From positions 307,391-371,390 of the forward strand of contig JAQFWX010000014.1 in the NCBI GenBank assembly GCA_027605045.1: DNA of 64,000 nucleotides, in the 5' to 3' direction. The notes beneath the pieces were generated by a model. The model worked only from the letters and a program-made list of their open reading frames with translations. It had not been told where the DNA came from and did no database searches. Position 1 is the first letter of the stretch, and each line of letters starts with the position of its first letter. The stretch comes from Phallus indusiatus (lineage: Eukaryota > Basidiomycota > Agaricomycetes > Phallales > Phallaceae). Positions 22,310 to 34,836 of this stretch are shown in pieces. The translations under genes were made by a program, and so were the position numbers.

Positions 22310-24201
22310 ATGACGAACATGAACGCTCAAACGCCAGAAACGAGCAGGTCGGATATTGAAAGCCTGAAACTTACTCCGTCGACATCGCCATCGTCAGGGG
22401 GAAACGATCAACCCATTCCTACACAGCCATCAGAGGGAGGGAGACAAGCTTGTTTGACAACTCTTGGAGGGTAAGTGTAACACTGATGACTTGACAATGG
22501 TCCAACTGAACGAACCCTTTCAACTAGTTGTCTTGCCTTGGCGGGAACGTTTGGTTATGTCTCTTCTTTTGGCGTTTTTCAGGATTATTATACACGTCAT
22601 GGAACAGCGTCGTCGTCTGATATCAGCTGGATTGGATCCGTTCAGCTTTTTTTGTTCATCGCGTTGGGATTGCCCGCTGGAAAGTTGGTTGACAAGGGGT
22701 ACTTCAAACATGTCTTGTTAGCGGGATCGCTCATTTATTTGGTCTCGTACGTTTTCTACCTAAACATATGGAGTTAATATCCATGGTTTCACCTATTCAT
22801 CCCATACAGTTTGTTCACGCTATCCTTGGCACATGTCGACAAGTTCTATCAGCTCTTCCTCTCGCAAGGCGTCGGGATGGGTATCGGTGGCGGACTGGTT
22901 TATCTGCCATCAATGGCTGTGCAAGGCCATCATTGGAAGACCAAGCGAGCATTAGCTATGGGAATTGTCATGTCAGGTATTTCATTAAACACCTGGTTCC
23001 GTTACGATTCTCTTCTCACTGTTCAAACTTGTCTTATTAAGGCACCTCGTTGGGCGGCATTTTCTATCCTATTATGTTAAACAAGCTTCTTCACGAACCG
23101 AGCGTTGGTTTCGCATGGGGAGTCAGATCTTCGGCATTTTTAACTCTGGGCCTTTTGATCGTGGCTAATCTGATTATGACGGACCGGTTGACTCCTCGGC
23201 CTCAAATTAAAACGGAGAAAGGGGAGTCTTCACCGCCAACACAAAACTCGGATTCTAAGTCCTACGTAAACGAGGTTATGATGGATTATCCTTTCTTCCT
23301 GATGATAGCCGGGTAAGCTTTTCTCTTGCGACAGTTCCTATAAATTCTAACGACGGCGCTTTTTTAAGGACCTTTCTTATTATTTTAGGTCTTTTCTTTG
23401 CATGTGCGTAGGAAGATTTTACCTATACTTTCCAATCACCTAATGGATTTCGATAGACTTCTATCTTCAGCTGTTTGCCGCCTTGCATAACATTTCCTCG
23501 GGGCTCACATTTCACCAAGTGCGTATCCTGTTTACTTTTCTCCTTCAAAAGACACCTACTGAAAAAGCATACCCTTCTATAATAATAGTTGACAATCCAA
23601 AACGCTGCGTCAATACCCGGTCGAATTCTGCCCGGATTCTTGGGCGATAAATTTGGTACACTCAACATCTTTATTATCGCGAACGTCGCGACCGGGCTTC
23701 TCGTGTTTTCAATGTTCGGCGTCGGGGATGTCGGAGGCATTATTGCATTTTCAATTCTTTATGGATTTTTCTCCGGTGCTGGTGAGTTTTTTCTTTTTCT
23801 CGCGAAAAAAGAGTAAGGTATTCTAAAGCCTGTTTCCAGTGCTTTCTTTATGCTCCCCCGTTATTGTATCATTTGCTAAAGGAATACATGATTTGGGGTA
23901 TGCATTTACTTTCTGTCTTGGGTTTGGAAATAAATCTCATTTCCTTCATTCAGAATCCGTTTGGGTATCGGTTTCTTTGTGATATCTTTCGCCTTTCTGG
24001 CCGGTACACCCATTTCTGGAGCTCTCCTCGGAAATCACGATGAATGGTTCCGACCGATAATTTTCAATGGGGTAAGCGTATTTTGTTGACGAGAGGCTAT
24101 TTGACTTATATTATTTCAAGACGGTTATGCTTGCTGGGATTCCATTACTTTTGGTCGCACGTTCTAAGCAGGCAAAGCGGAAAGGAAAACAATACGTATG
24201 A
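22310..24201 (+). CDS. MFS monocarboxylate-transporter-like protein (complete)
   Basis: Full-length paralogue of the transporter at the left edge. The soluble N-terminus is MTNMNAQTPETSRSDIESLKL. Membrane segments then appear across about ten exons: ALAGTFGYVSSFGVFQDYYT, WIGSVQLFLFIALGLPAGKL, QGVGMGIGGGLVYLPSM and AMGIVMSGTSLGGIFYPIML. A central loop with acidic and Ser residues carries KTEKGESSPPT. The second half repeats the order seen in the partial gene: FYLQLFAALHNIS, GRILPGFLGDKFG, VIVSFAKGIHDLG, AFLAGTPISGALLG. It ends with a basic tail at TGA 24199-24201. ATG 22310 was chosen; an in-frame ATG four codons on is possible. It is probably a plasma-membrane proton symporter; substrate unknown. 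Confidence 0.88.
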
Positions 24202-24632
24202 TTTGATGATTTATATTGTAATATATATGCTCGCGATGTTATTTCGGTATTTTTTTGTCTCGTATCATATTTCAATTACATAGAAGGCTAATCGTTTTTT
24301 ATAGTCTTCAACCTTGTACATCAAGTCCTGCTTCGAAAGTCGTTCAGGTTATTTGTGAACCGCGACAGCAGTATCAAAAAATAGATAATACCATAATGAA
24401 CTCATGATTGGCATGTTAATTAGCTTTATATACGTATCGATTTTACGTCAATGAATTCTCGAGTTTTCTCACAAGGTTTCTTCAATTGCTTGCTTTCAAG
24501 TTGAAGGCTCCAGACTAGCCGTTATCAGGGCCGCCATCGCGTGACAGTCACATCTTTCGGCGTCTCTGCGAGACGACCAACATCGCGCGACGTTCAAAGC
24601 TTTAACTTACACAACGTATCGCTCAGTTTATC
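24202..24632. other. intergenic between transporter and F-box gene
   Basis: AT-rich 3' flank of the transporter, then the F-box promoter. Nothing further was recognised. Confidence 0.35.
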
Positions 24633-26270
24633 ATGTCTGACAATCCTCTCAATAGACCTTCCACGGCCTCTCTATTACCTCCTGATATAATTTTCATCAT
24701 CACCCTCATGGTCTTTCCAGATCCGAAGATCAAACGGCACCCGCGTTACCGCGACGACCGCGACAGTTTTGTCAAGTTGACCAGAGTCTGTCGTGGTTGG
24801 CGTAATGCTCTTCTCTCCTATCCCACTTTCTGGACGAATATTGAAGCACCGTTACAAAATTTGTGGTTCTTTGAGCAAGTCCTGCTCCGTTCGGCTGACT
24901 ACCCTATCCAACTCAACATCAAGATCGGGGTCAAACAGGCAGTTTTGGATCAGATTATGGAAATTATTCGTTCTCATCTTCATCGTATTCAACACTTGGT
25001 ATTTCACCACGAAACGAACGGATACACTCCAGATGTGAGTTGTATCTTTCGTGCATTCGAAAACCAGGCCGTTCCAGCCCTTAGGGTCTTCGGCTTTGAC
25101 TTGCAATCCGAACAGCCTTGGTGGTCGGACAATCGGGGGACCATTCCCAAGAACTTTCTCGTCGATATCGCACCCAATCTCGAGGAATTGCAAATCGCCT
25201 CCATGACCATATCCCCTCAAATGCCAGTCTTCAAAACTGTAACGCGGTTGAATCTCTCATATATTCGGGGGATAACTTCTGTTCACCAACTATTCGACGT
25301 GCTTGAAGCTACATCCCCATCCCTTCTTGAGATCCTAGAACTCGGCCGTTTTATGGAGGACATGCCACGAGATTTCGATGTTCAAGACTTAAACGATCGG
25401 TCGATTCAATTTCCTCGTCTCAAACGTCTCTCCTTGAGTCTAGAACCGGAAATTCTCATAGCTGTTCTGGACCATACGACGTTTCCCTCGGAGATAGACT
25501 GGGTAATTGATTGTCATGACGTTTTATCCAAGTCTTCCGTCAACATTAACCCTTTGTTATCGTTTGTATCGAAAACCCGAAACGGCACTTGCCTTACCAT
25601 CAAAGCCGATTACGCGAATCTGCAAATAGACTTCTCGCAAGAACCCTCCGGTCCTTACAATATATCTATCAAAATGGAGATGTCAATAATCGAGCTATGT
25701 ATACACCGGCTAAACTCCATGTTTGTAAACTTCGGGTTTTCCAAAGTGTATTTCTGTGATATACTCTTCCCCTCGCGCAGTCGCGGTATCCCTCCATGGC
25801 TCGACAAATACGAAAATTCATTCGACACTTTACTTTCCCTCCTAACCCATCTCGAAAAGTTGGTTATTGCGTGCGAAGATGCAACTACTTTAACTCAAAT
25901 CATATCCGAACTTATACCAGAAGAGGGTTCTACAACAGTTCCCTGTCCTTTACTGAGCGATTTGAAAGTCGGAGCAGTCTCGACTACGGGTAAATCTTTA
26001 GCTCAAATCCTCGCTCATCGCAAAAAAGCCGGCAGCGTTCTCACAAATCTCTGTGTGGAGTATTCTCACACTAGAAGTTACCGCGGAATGAAACCAGTTT
26101 TCGAAGAATCCGTTGAAAATGTTGAAGTTGCTTTTCTTTGCCTCGTTGTGGAGGACAATTTGAACTTTATGAAGGTTTCAGGAGGCCGTATGTATGACGT
26201 ACCTATGAACTCGTATAGCACTCTATCTTACACGGACAGAGACCCCAATGTATCTAGACATGCATTATAA
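24633..26270 (+). CDS. F-box domain protein, intronless, 545 aa
   Basis: Single-exon protein of the large agaricomycete F-box family, expected to act as a substrate adaptor of SCF ubiquitin ligases. Residues about 15-75 hold the F-box-like segment LPPDIIFIITLMVFPDP, then FVKLTRVCRGWRNALLSYPT and FWTNIEAP. The rest is a divergent region of hydrophobic, LRR-like repeats ending in AGSVLTNLCVEYSH and a C-terminal beta-rich stretch. No transmembrane segment is seen. It is clearly paralogous to the minus-strand gene at 57359-59002, with shared phrases FVSKTRNGTC and VIACE. The frame is intact from ATG to stop. Confidence 0.85.
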   Translation: MSDNPLNRPSTASLLPPDIIFIITLMVFPDPKIKRHPRYRDDRDSFVKLTRVCRGWRNALLSYPTFWTNIEAPLQNLWFFEQVLLRSADYPIQLNIKIGVKQAVLDQIMEIIRSHLHRIQHLVFHHETNGYTPDVSCIFRAFENQAVPALRVFGFDLQSEQPWWSDNRGTIPKNFLVDIAPNLEELQIASMTISPQMPVFKTVTRLNLSYIRGITSVHQLFDVLEATSPSLLEILELGRFMEDMPRDFDVQDLNDRSIQFPRLKRLSLSLEPEILIAVLDHTTFPSEIDWVIDCHDVLSKSSVNINPLLSFVSKTRNGTCLTIKADYANLQIDFSQEPSGPYNISIKMEMSIIELCIHRLNSMFVNFGFSKVYFCDILFPSRSRGIPPWLDKYENSFDTLLSLLTHLEKLVIACEDATTLTQIISELIPEEGSTTVPCPLLSDLKVGAVSTTGKSLAQILAHRKKAGSVLTNLCVEYSHTRSYRGMKPVFEESVENVEVAFLCLVVEDNLNFMKVSGGRMYDVPMNSYSTLSYTDRDPNVSRHAL

Positions 26271-26341
26271 ATCTGTTTTCCTACCGTTTCCCTGACAAGA
26301 TTACCTATGACTATACAATTAGTTTTCGGAATTCCTTATAG

Positions 26342-26429
26342 TCCATGATGGTGTAATGGCTAACATCGCTGTCTTTCAAGCTGAAGCTTCGGCGCACAGC
26401 AGCTCGGGGTTCGATTCCCCGTCATGGAA
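26342..26429 (+). tRNA. tRNA-Glu (UUC) with a short intron
   Basis: Acceptor arms TCCATGA and TCATGGA pair fully. The D arm is TGGTGTAATGGCTAACA. The anticodon stem GCTGT/ACAGC encloses CTTTCA, giving anticodon TTC. The T arm CGGGG-TTCGATT-CCCCG is perfect. About 16 extra bases (agctgaagcttcggcg) after the base 3' of the anticodon are at the standard position of a nuclear tRNA intron. The discriminator base is A26429, and no CCA is encoded. Confidence 0.93.
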
Positions 26430-26819
26430 TTGAAGTTTTTTTGAAGCTATTCAATCTGATAGTTTTGTTTCTCTCCTGGCACGATCCATAACATTTGATG
26501 AAGGAAAAAAGCTTGTATTCAATGCAGACACATGCTGTACAATACATACGAACTCAGTTCGTCAGGTCTCTCCGGAGACCCCGCGGGGAGAAACTTGACG
26601 AACCTTACGAACCAGACATGACACTCTTGACTCCGCGGAAAAACCAGCCGTGTACACAAGCCGACGCGAACGCATCGCCGTTTCAGACCGAGCCTCTCAG
26701 TTATGGGATTGATGGGTGCGGACTGTTCACGGTGGCAAAGCCGTCTTTGCACAGGAATACGCAACAGGCCATAATCGTGTTGTGGTCCTTCATCATCCCA
26801 CCTCGCAAACTCAATCAAT

Positions 26820-27990
26820 ATGTCCTCCGAGAATCGTGGTCGTGTTGCTATTGTTACTGGTGCCGCAGGAGAAATCGGCCAGGCCATCTCAAAGCGATTT
26901 GCGAAAGATGGTTATCAGGTCACTATCTCTGATCTTCCTTCTCGTCAGAACGAGCTTGAAAAGCTCGCCGAAGAGATCAAAGAGCTTGGTACTAAATCAC
27001 TTGTTGTAACTGGTGATGTTACCGTCGAGATGGACGTAGAACATATTGTTCAAAAAACTGTGCAGAGTTTTGGATCAATTCAAGTCGTATGTTCATTGAT
27101 ATCTCAGATTGATCTAAAGGCAAATGCTCACTTACTTTGACTAGATGGTGGCTAATGCTGGCAAATTCATTGGACATACTATTACAAACCGTGAGATTTA
27201 GATTCTATGAAGAGGATTATACCTATTTACACTTTACATGTCAGTACCTGTGGAGGACTGGAGCACTCTCATCGACACCAACGCCAAAGGCACGATGCTT
27301 TGCTACAAAGTGGCAGCAAACCAGATGATTAAGCAGCAGAAAGAGGGTAGCCTTGAAAAGGCTCATTATCGACTCGTCTGTAAGTCCCGGCACAAAGTTT
27401 CACGCAACTGTTCATGACCTTTGACCGGTACTGGTTTGCAACAGCTGTCACTTCGGTGGCTGGTCTGACTGGCGCGCCTTTATGCGCTGCTTATGCTGCC
27501 TCGAAGTTCGCGATTCGAGGTCTAACTCAGGCAACCGGTGATCATATTCGAATTCAAGTCCGTCGAAACTTTCTGATGACATTACATCATAGCGTCCGAT
27601 TTGGGTCCTTATAACATTACAGTCAATTCATGCGCCCCAGGTTTCATTGAGGGCACACCAATGCGTACGTGACCTCTACGCCCTACATACAAGGTAATGA
27701 CAATTGATTGACACAAAGTGGGACGACTCATAAGTAGCGTCAACGACAATTTTGGGGTTCCTCCAGAAGTGTGGCACAAAGTAGCTGTAGACTCAACTAA
27801 ATTGAAACGATTAGGAGATCCGGAAAATATCGCAGCATGTGTGGCTTACTTCGCCTCAATAGATGCTAGTTGGACCACAGGTGAAATATTTTGATCGTTT
27901 GTTTGTCTGCTCTCAGCGAGACTTATTGCTACTACTTTCGTGTCTTCAGGTCAAACACTTGCTGTTGATGGTGGAATGCACCTTGCCTGA
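26820..27990 (+). CDS. short-chain dehydrogenase/reductase (SDR)
   Basis: Classical NAD(P)-dependent SDR, probably cytosolic. The cofactor motif is VAIVTGAAGEIGQAI at residues 9-23, and the NAG motif is VANAGKFIGH. The catalytic region is SVTSVAGLTGAPLCAAYAASKFA, with the Y-x3-K pair and the Ser 13 residues earlier. Late exons give YNITVNSCAPGFIEGTPM and GQTLAVDGGMHLA, ending at TGA 27988-27990. About six introns; the exon after 'catgtcag' at about 27244 reads LPVEDWSTLID. The segment SLEKAHYRLV sits where homologues have a short Gly-Arg-Ile-Ile strand; the frame is open, but this strand is unusual. It belongs to the acetoin/diacetyl-reductase-like group; true substrate unknown. Confidence 0.82.
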
Positions 27991-30336
27991 CGTCGTTTGC
28001 AATTAAAGTCTGAAACGACACGAACTCATGTCTATATATCTTTAATGAATTATGTTGCTTAGAGCTTCAGTATCAGGACTGATGGTTGCAAGCTATATGC
28101 GGTATGCGGTAGGGTGGCGAGGGCTACCCTTGTATGCAGACTTGCCAGTTTTGAAACCTCGATCTTAGTTGATCAAATTGTACCTGTTTGACATACTTTA
28201 TTAGGATGACCCTCGATAAACCAGAATTCTTATTTGGATGCGGTGTTGTACAGGGCGAAACTTGAAGACCTCTATTTGTCGCAAGATGAGCTGTGCGCAT
28301 ATGCGTTGCAGTAATGACGCTAGCGCTGCGGAATGCACAGCCCGTTAGTATGTGTATACTACTTTGCTAATAGTTTCACACTTAGGTGCACAGAGTACCT
28401 GTATTTGTATTTAGTATTCTTGTAGTCGAGCGTATTCAGTACACGGGTTTCTATCTACAACACCTCCCTAGTCATCTACACTAAGTATCGACCTAACAGT
28501 CGGTGTCTATATTTTTAGCCTCATTTTTGCCACTATTTCTGGCGGCGGCCTGGTGGCCAAAAAACTTATATTATTATTAATCAGTAAAACAAGAATTCAC
28601 TCAAGGTACTTTACGATATCATTGGTAGTACCGGACGCAGTTCGGAAGTGGTTAAGATTTCGTGGACATCTCAGTTTGAGTTCGGTTTGAGAACCGGTCT
28701 AGTCAGTCTGAAAGCATCTGGACCTAAATTGGACCTAAAGATGTTATTGGTGCGCGCTAAAGCTTAGTCATTACAAATAGTAATTTTTCTCGGCTCCTCG
28801 GCTTACTAGATGGGTTGATGCATGACTAAAGTTCACATGTTCCACAAGTGTTTCGAGAGCACATAGATCGAAAGGAGCGAACGAGCGATATTAAAGGGCT
28901 TTCGATAACCCCAGTGCGATTTCATGGTTTCAAGTCCCCAAAATTGCTTGATGAGCCGACTCTCATCAGACCGGTTTAACCAGTTCCAAACTAGTTCGAA
29001 ATTCCGGATAATCCCAGTTTATATTCGGTTTCCAAACGGGTTTCGAAAATGTTATGGCACTGCCGTTTCACTCTATAAATGGGACTAAATGAAAGTTCTT
29101 TAGTTATATTTAGCAAGTATTTAAATAGAGAGACACGGGTTGGGACTCGGACAGTTTGTCAACCGATGGCCTAAAGGAACAATCCTTATAGAATTAATCA
29201 GCTTGAAAGCGGAACAAGGCACACCAGGGTGCTTGACAACCGACGGTAGGTGTCTGCATTGTATGTCTAACATTAGATACTATCTGCATTTTCTTGCTGC
29301 CTATCTAGATTGCTCTCCCGCTTTTGGAACCACTTTAAAACGACACCTGTGACAGGGAAAAAAATGCGGGCCACTAACCAGATGGAGCTTAATGGATTAA
29401 TTTACGTTGGAGTCTCCTCATGAGGTCTCTTACTCGGCGAGCGGAGCAAAGAAAACGATTTTCTTTTAGGAATACCAGCTTGTGATCATTCGTAGATCCT
29501 ATGCAAAACGTGCAACCGAGAAATATGGGGAATAAGACCGCAGCCATCCTTGCCGGCCGCGGATCAATTTCTGAGACAGCCTACGTCAGTGCCGTTGATC
29601 AATGCGTTGGGTTTACATTTCGGAGTTTTTCCTTTTACACCCTCAAAGTGACGCTACTCCGGATGTGCTTTCTCCCAGTGCAACCCTTTGATTTCTTGTT
29701 TGTCCTCACCGACGGCGAGTCGCGAAACGTCCGAGTGAAGACTGCCTACCGGCAGCCCAAAGGCGATGAATTACTCAAGTTGGTGTGGTTTTCCCTTTTA
29801 ATAATACCCCGGCACCGCCCACTGCAAGTTCTTCGATCGTCTTTGAGGGACGCGCCACGCCAACCAGAATGAGTAAGAATTATGGGGCCTCCTAAGTCGG
29901 CAAACTTAAGCGCGTGGTAGTACCTGTGCTCGCTAAGTTGGTTTCGGCCAGGGGAGATTAGGAAACGACGCGAGTTTATTCTTTCAAAAGAGAGATAATT
30001 TAGCAAAAGCCAAGCTGATAGAGGTATCTACGAATGGTTCGCCTATTTCGCGACCCATTCGGAAAAATTGGTAGCCACTTTCCGATTGGATAGTAAGGGC
30101 CGATACTTCTCAAAAAGCTTGGATTCCAAGGCATATTATAGCCGAGCAATCATTGTGTTACATCATCCCTAGTTGTTCGATCCTCGGTGTTCATGTGTTT
30201 ACCAAATTGAGGGTCGCCCTTAGAAACAAAAAATTTCGCATGTGGTCAGAAATGTGTAGTCAGAAATGGTTTGCTGGGTCGGTATAAATCACCAGCTTTT
30301 GATACAGGGTTTTGCTTCTCTCCAATCATTCACATT
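27991..30336. other. 2.3-kb interval without a gene; possible LTR relic
   Basis: No coding region recognised. A stretch ending near 28620 ('tttacgatatca') followed by 'ttggtagtaccggacgc' resembles an LTR end next to a tRNA-primer site of a copia-type element. No second LTR or pol fragment was found. The region 28660-29010 carries loosely inverted 'ccggttt..' phrases. The last 100 bases hold the halogenase promoter, with 'ggtataaatc' at 30281. Confidence 0.35.
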
Positions 30337-32502
<2,166 letters not shown>

Positions 32503-34836
32503 ACCCTACGCTTTGAGAGGAAAGCGGTCACTACATAGGTAGTGATAGAAAAAGACAACTGCGCACCAGCAAAAAAAAAAACAAATTACGATACTGATTA
32601 TATTTTTCTCTATTCCTTCTTGAAGTTATCACAGCTCCCCACCCTTTCTCTTAAGCTATCATTTTTTTCTAATCTTACTCGGAGTCTGTTGTACTACAGT
32701 ACATTATATGTACCTAGTTAACTAAAACAATTTAGGTGTCAGGGTCTTTCCGGTTTCACTAAAGTTGGCATGAACTTATCTCAGCGTCCACTTGATGAAA
32801 AAAAAAAGATTGTGAGACTGTAAAGTGACTCCAAAAACGCTAGTATTGAAGCGTGCATGATGCAAGTACTGATTAGTACTGATGCATAACCTACGAACTT
32901 ACGAAGGTGTTGCAGGTTTGCAGCGTGCACGCCATCTTTCGCTTCGATGAAAGGCTAGTGCTGATTAACGGGTAGTTTAATGAAATTCTTGAAATGTTAC
33001 TAGATTCAGAAACCGTGGTCGGGTTCGATACATAGTTTATATATAACTGACGCCGGTTCAAATTGACGATGCACGGATGTACTCATTTTGCTCAATTTAA
33101 AGACTGTAATCTGCAATGATCAACGTCTTCCGTGTATCGTTCTGCTAATTAAAGTCAACGTTGAATGGAGTGTAGCAAAGCCTTTGCCTTTCCTTGTATG
33201 TGAGCGGATCTACCCGTGGCATTGTCATAGTCTGGATGTGAAGCCTGACATTGTTACGTACCACCTTTAATCTTGGGTAAACGGGGCTCCGCGGGACAAG
33301 GCAAACCTTGAGTACATAAGAATTGCTCCACTTATATTACAGGGTGAATAAGGTTCCATATTTATTAAACGACAGTTATAGCGATTTCGAGGAAAAGAAG
33401 GTTGAATGCACAATATGCAGGATAGAGTCATGGGGACTATATATTTCAGGAACATTAAGACGTAAATTGAACGCGTAACAAAGACGGTGGGTTTGCAGTC
33501 ATGTAGAGTTTGACAGGATGTTCCATTTACGGGGCCATCTTGGAAAGTTGCAATACACATATAACTGCAAGTTGATTAATTCCGTTCAAGGAAGCTTAAT
33601 GGATTCCTTCCTTCAAAGGAATAGACTCTTCTGTGAATCGGAAGCACATGCGGCAGCTCCTCATGTCAAGGTCATTGAAGGTCATTGAAGGTCATTGATG
33701 GTGGATGGTCAAATTGCAAAGGTGATCCCATTTTACCGAATAAGGCGTGAGAAAAGGCGATGCAGTTAGCCGGGATTGGTCTATGGTTTGACATGAAAGC
33801 TAGTCCGGAAGGCTTCCGGAACAAGGAAAGGCTTTGGCTTTCCGCGTCGATCCCGGATTTTTGGTGAAGGAAAAAAAGGTAAGGATGCGCTGTGGCTGGT
33901 AATTGTTGTTACAAAAAGTGGGACATGAGAAGTTGTTGGTTACCTGAATCGAGTTGCGAGCTGCGGTGAGCTTTTCGGAATCGGAGACGGAAGGTTGCCG
34001 ACGACATAGGCGCCCTAGTTGTCTTTTCAATTTTGGATGTGGTTGCAAGTTGTGAAGATCCGGTTACGGGTTTCTGGTCATGCCATGTTCCGTTCAATAT
34101 TTGTCGGATTTTAACGGTGCTTCGGTGGCATGATTAATGAAACGAACCGGAAGATGGGCAAGTCGGCCAATACGATGAGTCTGACTCAGTGGCATTGCAT
34201 TGATTTCTGGGAGACGTTTCGCCGTCGCGGACTCGGGTCATAACTGTCTATTGAGTACCGAGGAAAACCAAAAACCATGTAAAAGTTTTTGGTAATTGTA
34301 GGATCGAGAGATGGAGGCAACTGGCGAGAAGTTTTAGAGCGAAGTGATCCTGTACTACCATCGTATGATCCAATGTCCATTTTTGAATTTCTTCTTCTCT
34401 CGTGACCACTTGCTTAGTTGATCGTTTAATAATTGGCTTTCTATGGGGTACGGTCAGCTGGTCAAAATTATGTTAAGAGATCAACAATTACACGGCCGCT
34501 TTGTTACGGTCACTCTGGAATTGGCTGGGGATTGTAAATAAAATAGTTTCATCCCTACAGCTCGCCCAGTCTGGCCCTGGTTTGCGCACAAATCAATATG
34601 AAGTGCCTGAATCAGTAAGGCGCTGCGCAATACAGTCGACAGCAATTCCGAGAGTCATGTGTCTTGCTTTAGGCTCTGTTGGCGGTGACGGTGCGTGACG
34701 TGCCGGGGCAGTTGTGTGACGCAACCGGGAGAGCGCCCGCATACTTAAGTGCCATTTCGTTCTTGTCTTCATGCTTGTATAAACTGCACTAGTTCTCCTC
34801 CTTTCATCGTATTCATTCGCACATTCCACTTTTTCA
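32503..34836. other. 2.3-kb interval without a gene
   Basis: No recognised coding sequence on either strand. A 10-bp tandem repeat (aaggtcattg, three units) lies at about 33669-33698. The last 100 bases are the glutamate dehydrogenase promoter, with 'ttgtataaactg' near 34775. Confidence 0.4.

Noticed and set aside
26495..26932. Open frame upstream of and overlapping the SDR start
   Set aside because: It lacks family features and overlaps the SDR coding frame, which has clear motifs.
33660..33700. CRISPR-like or satellite array
   Set aside because: Only three copies of a 10-bp unit; a simple tandem repeat in a eukaryotic genome.
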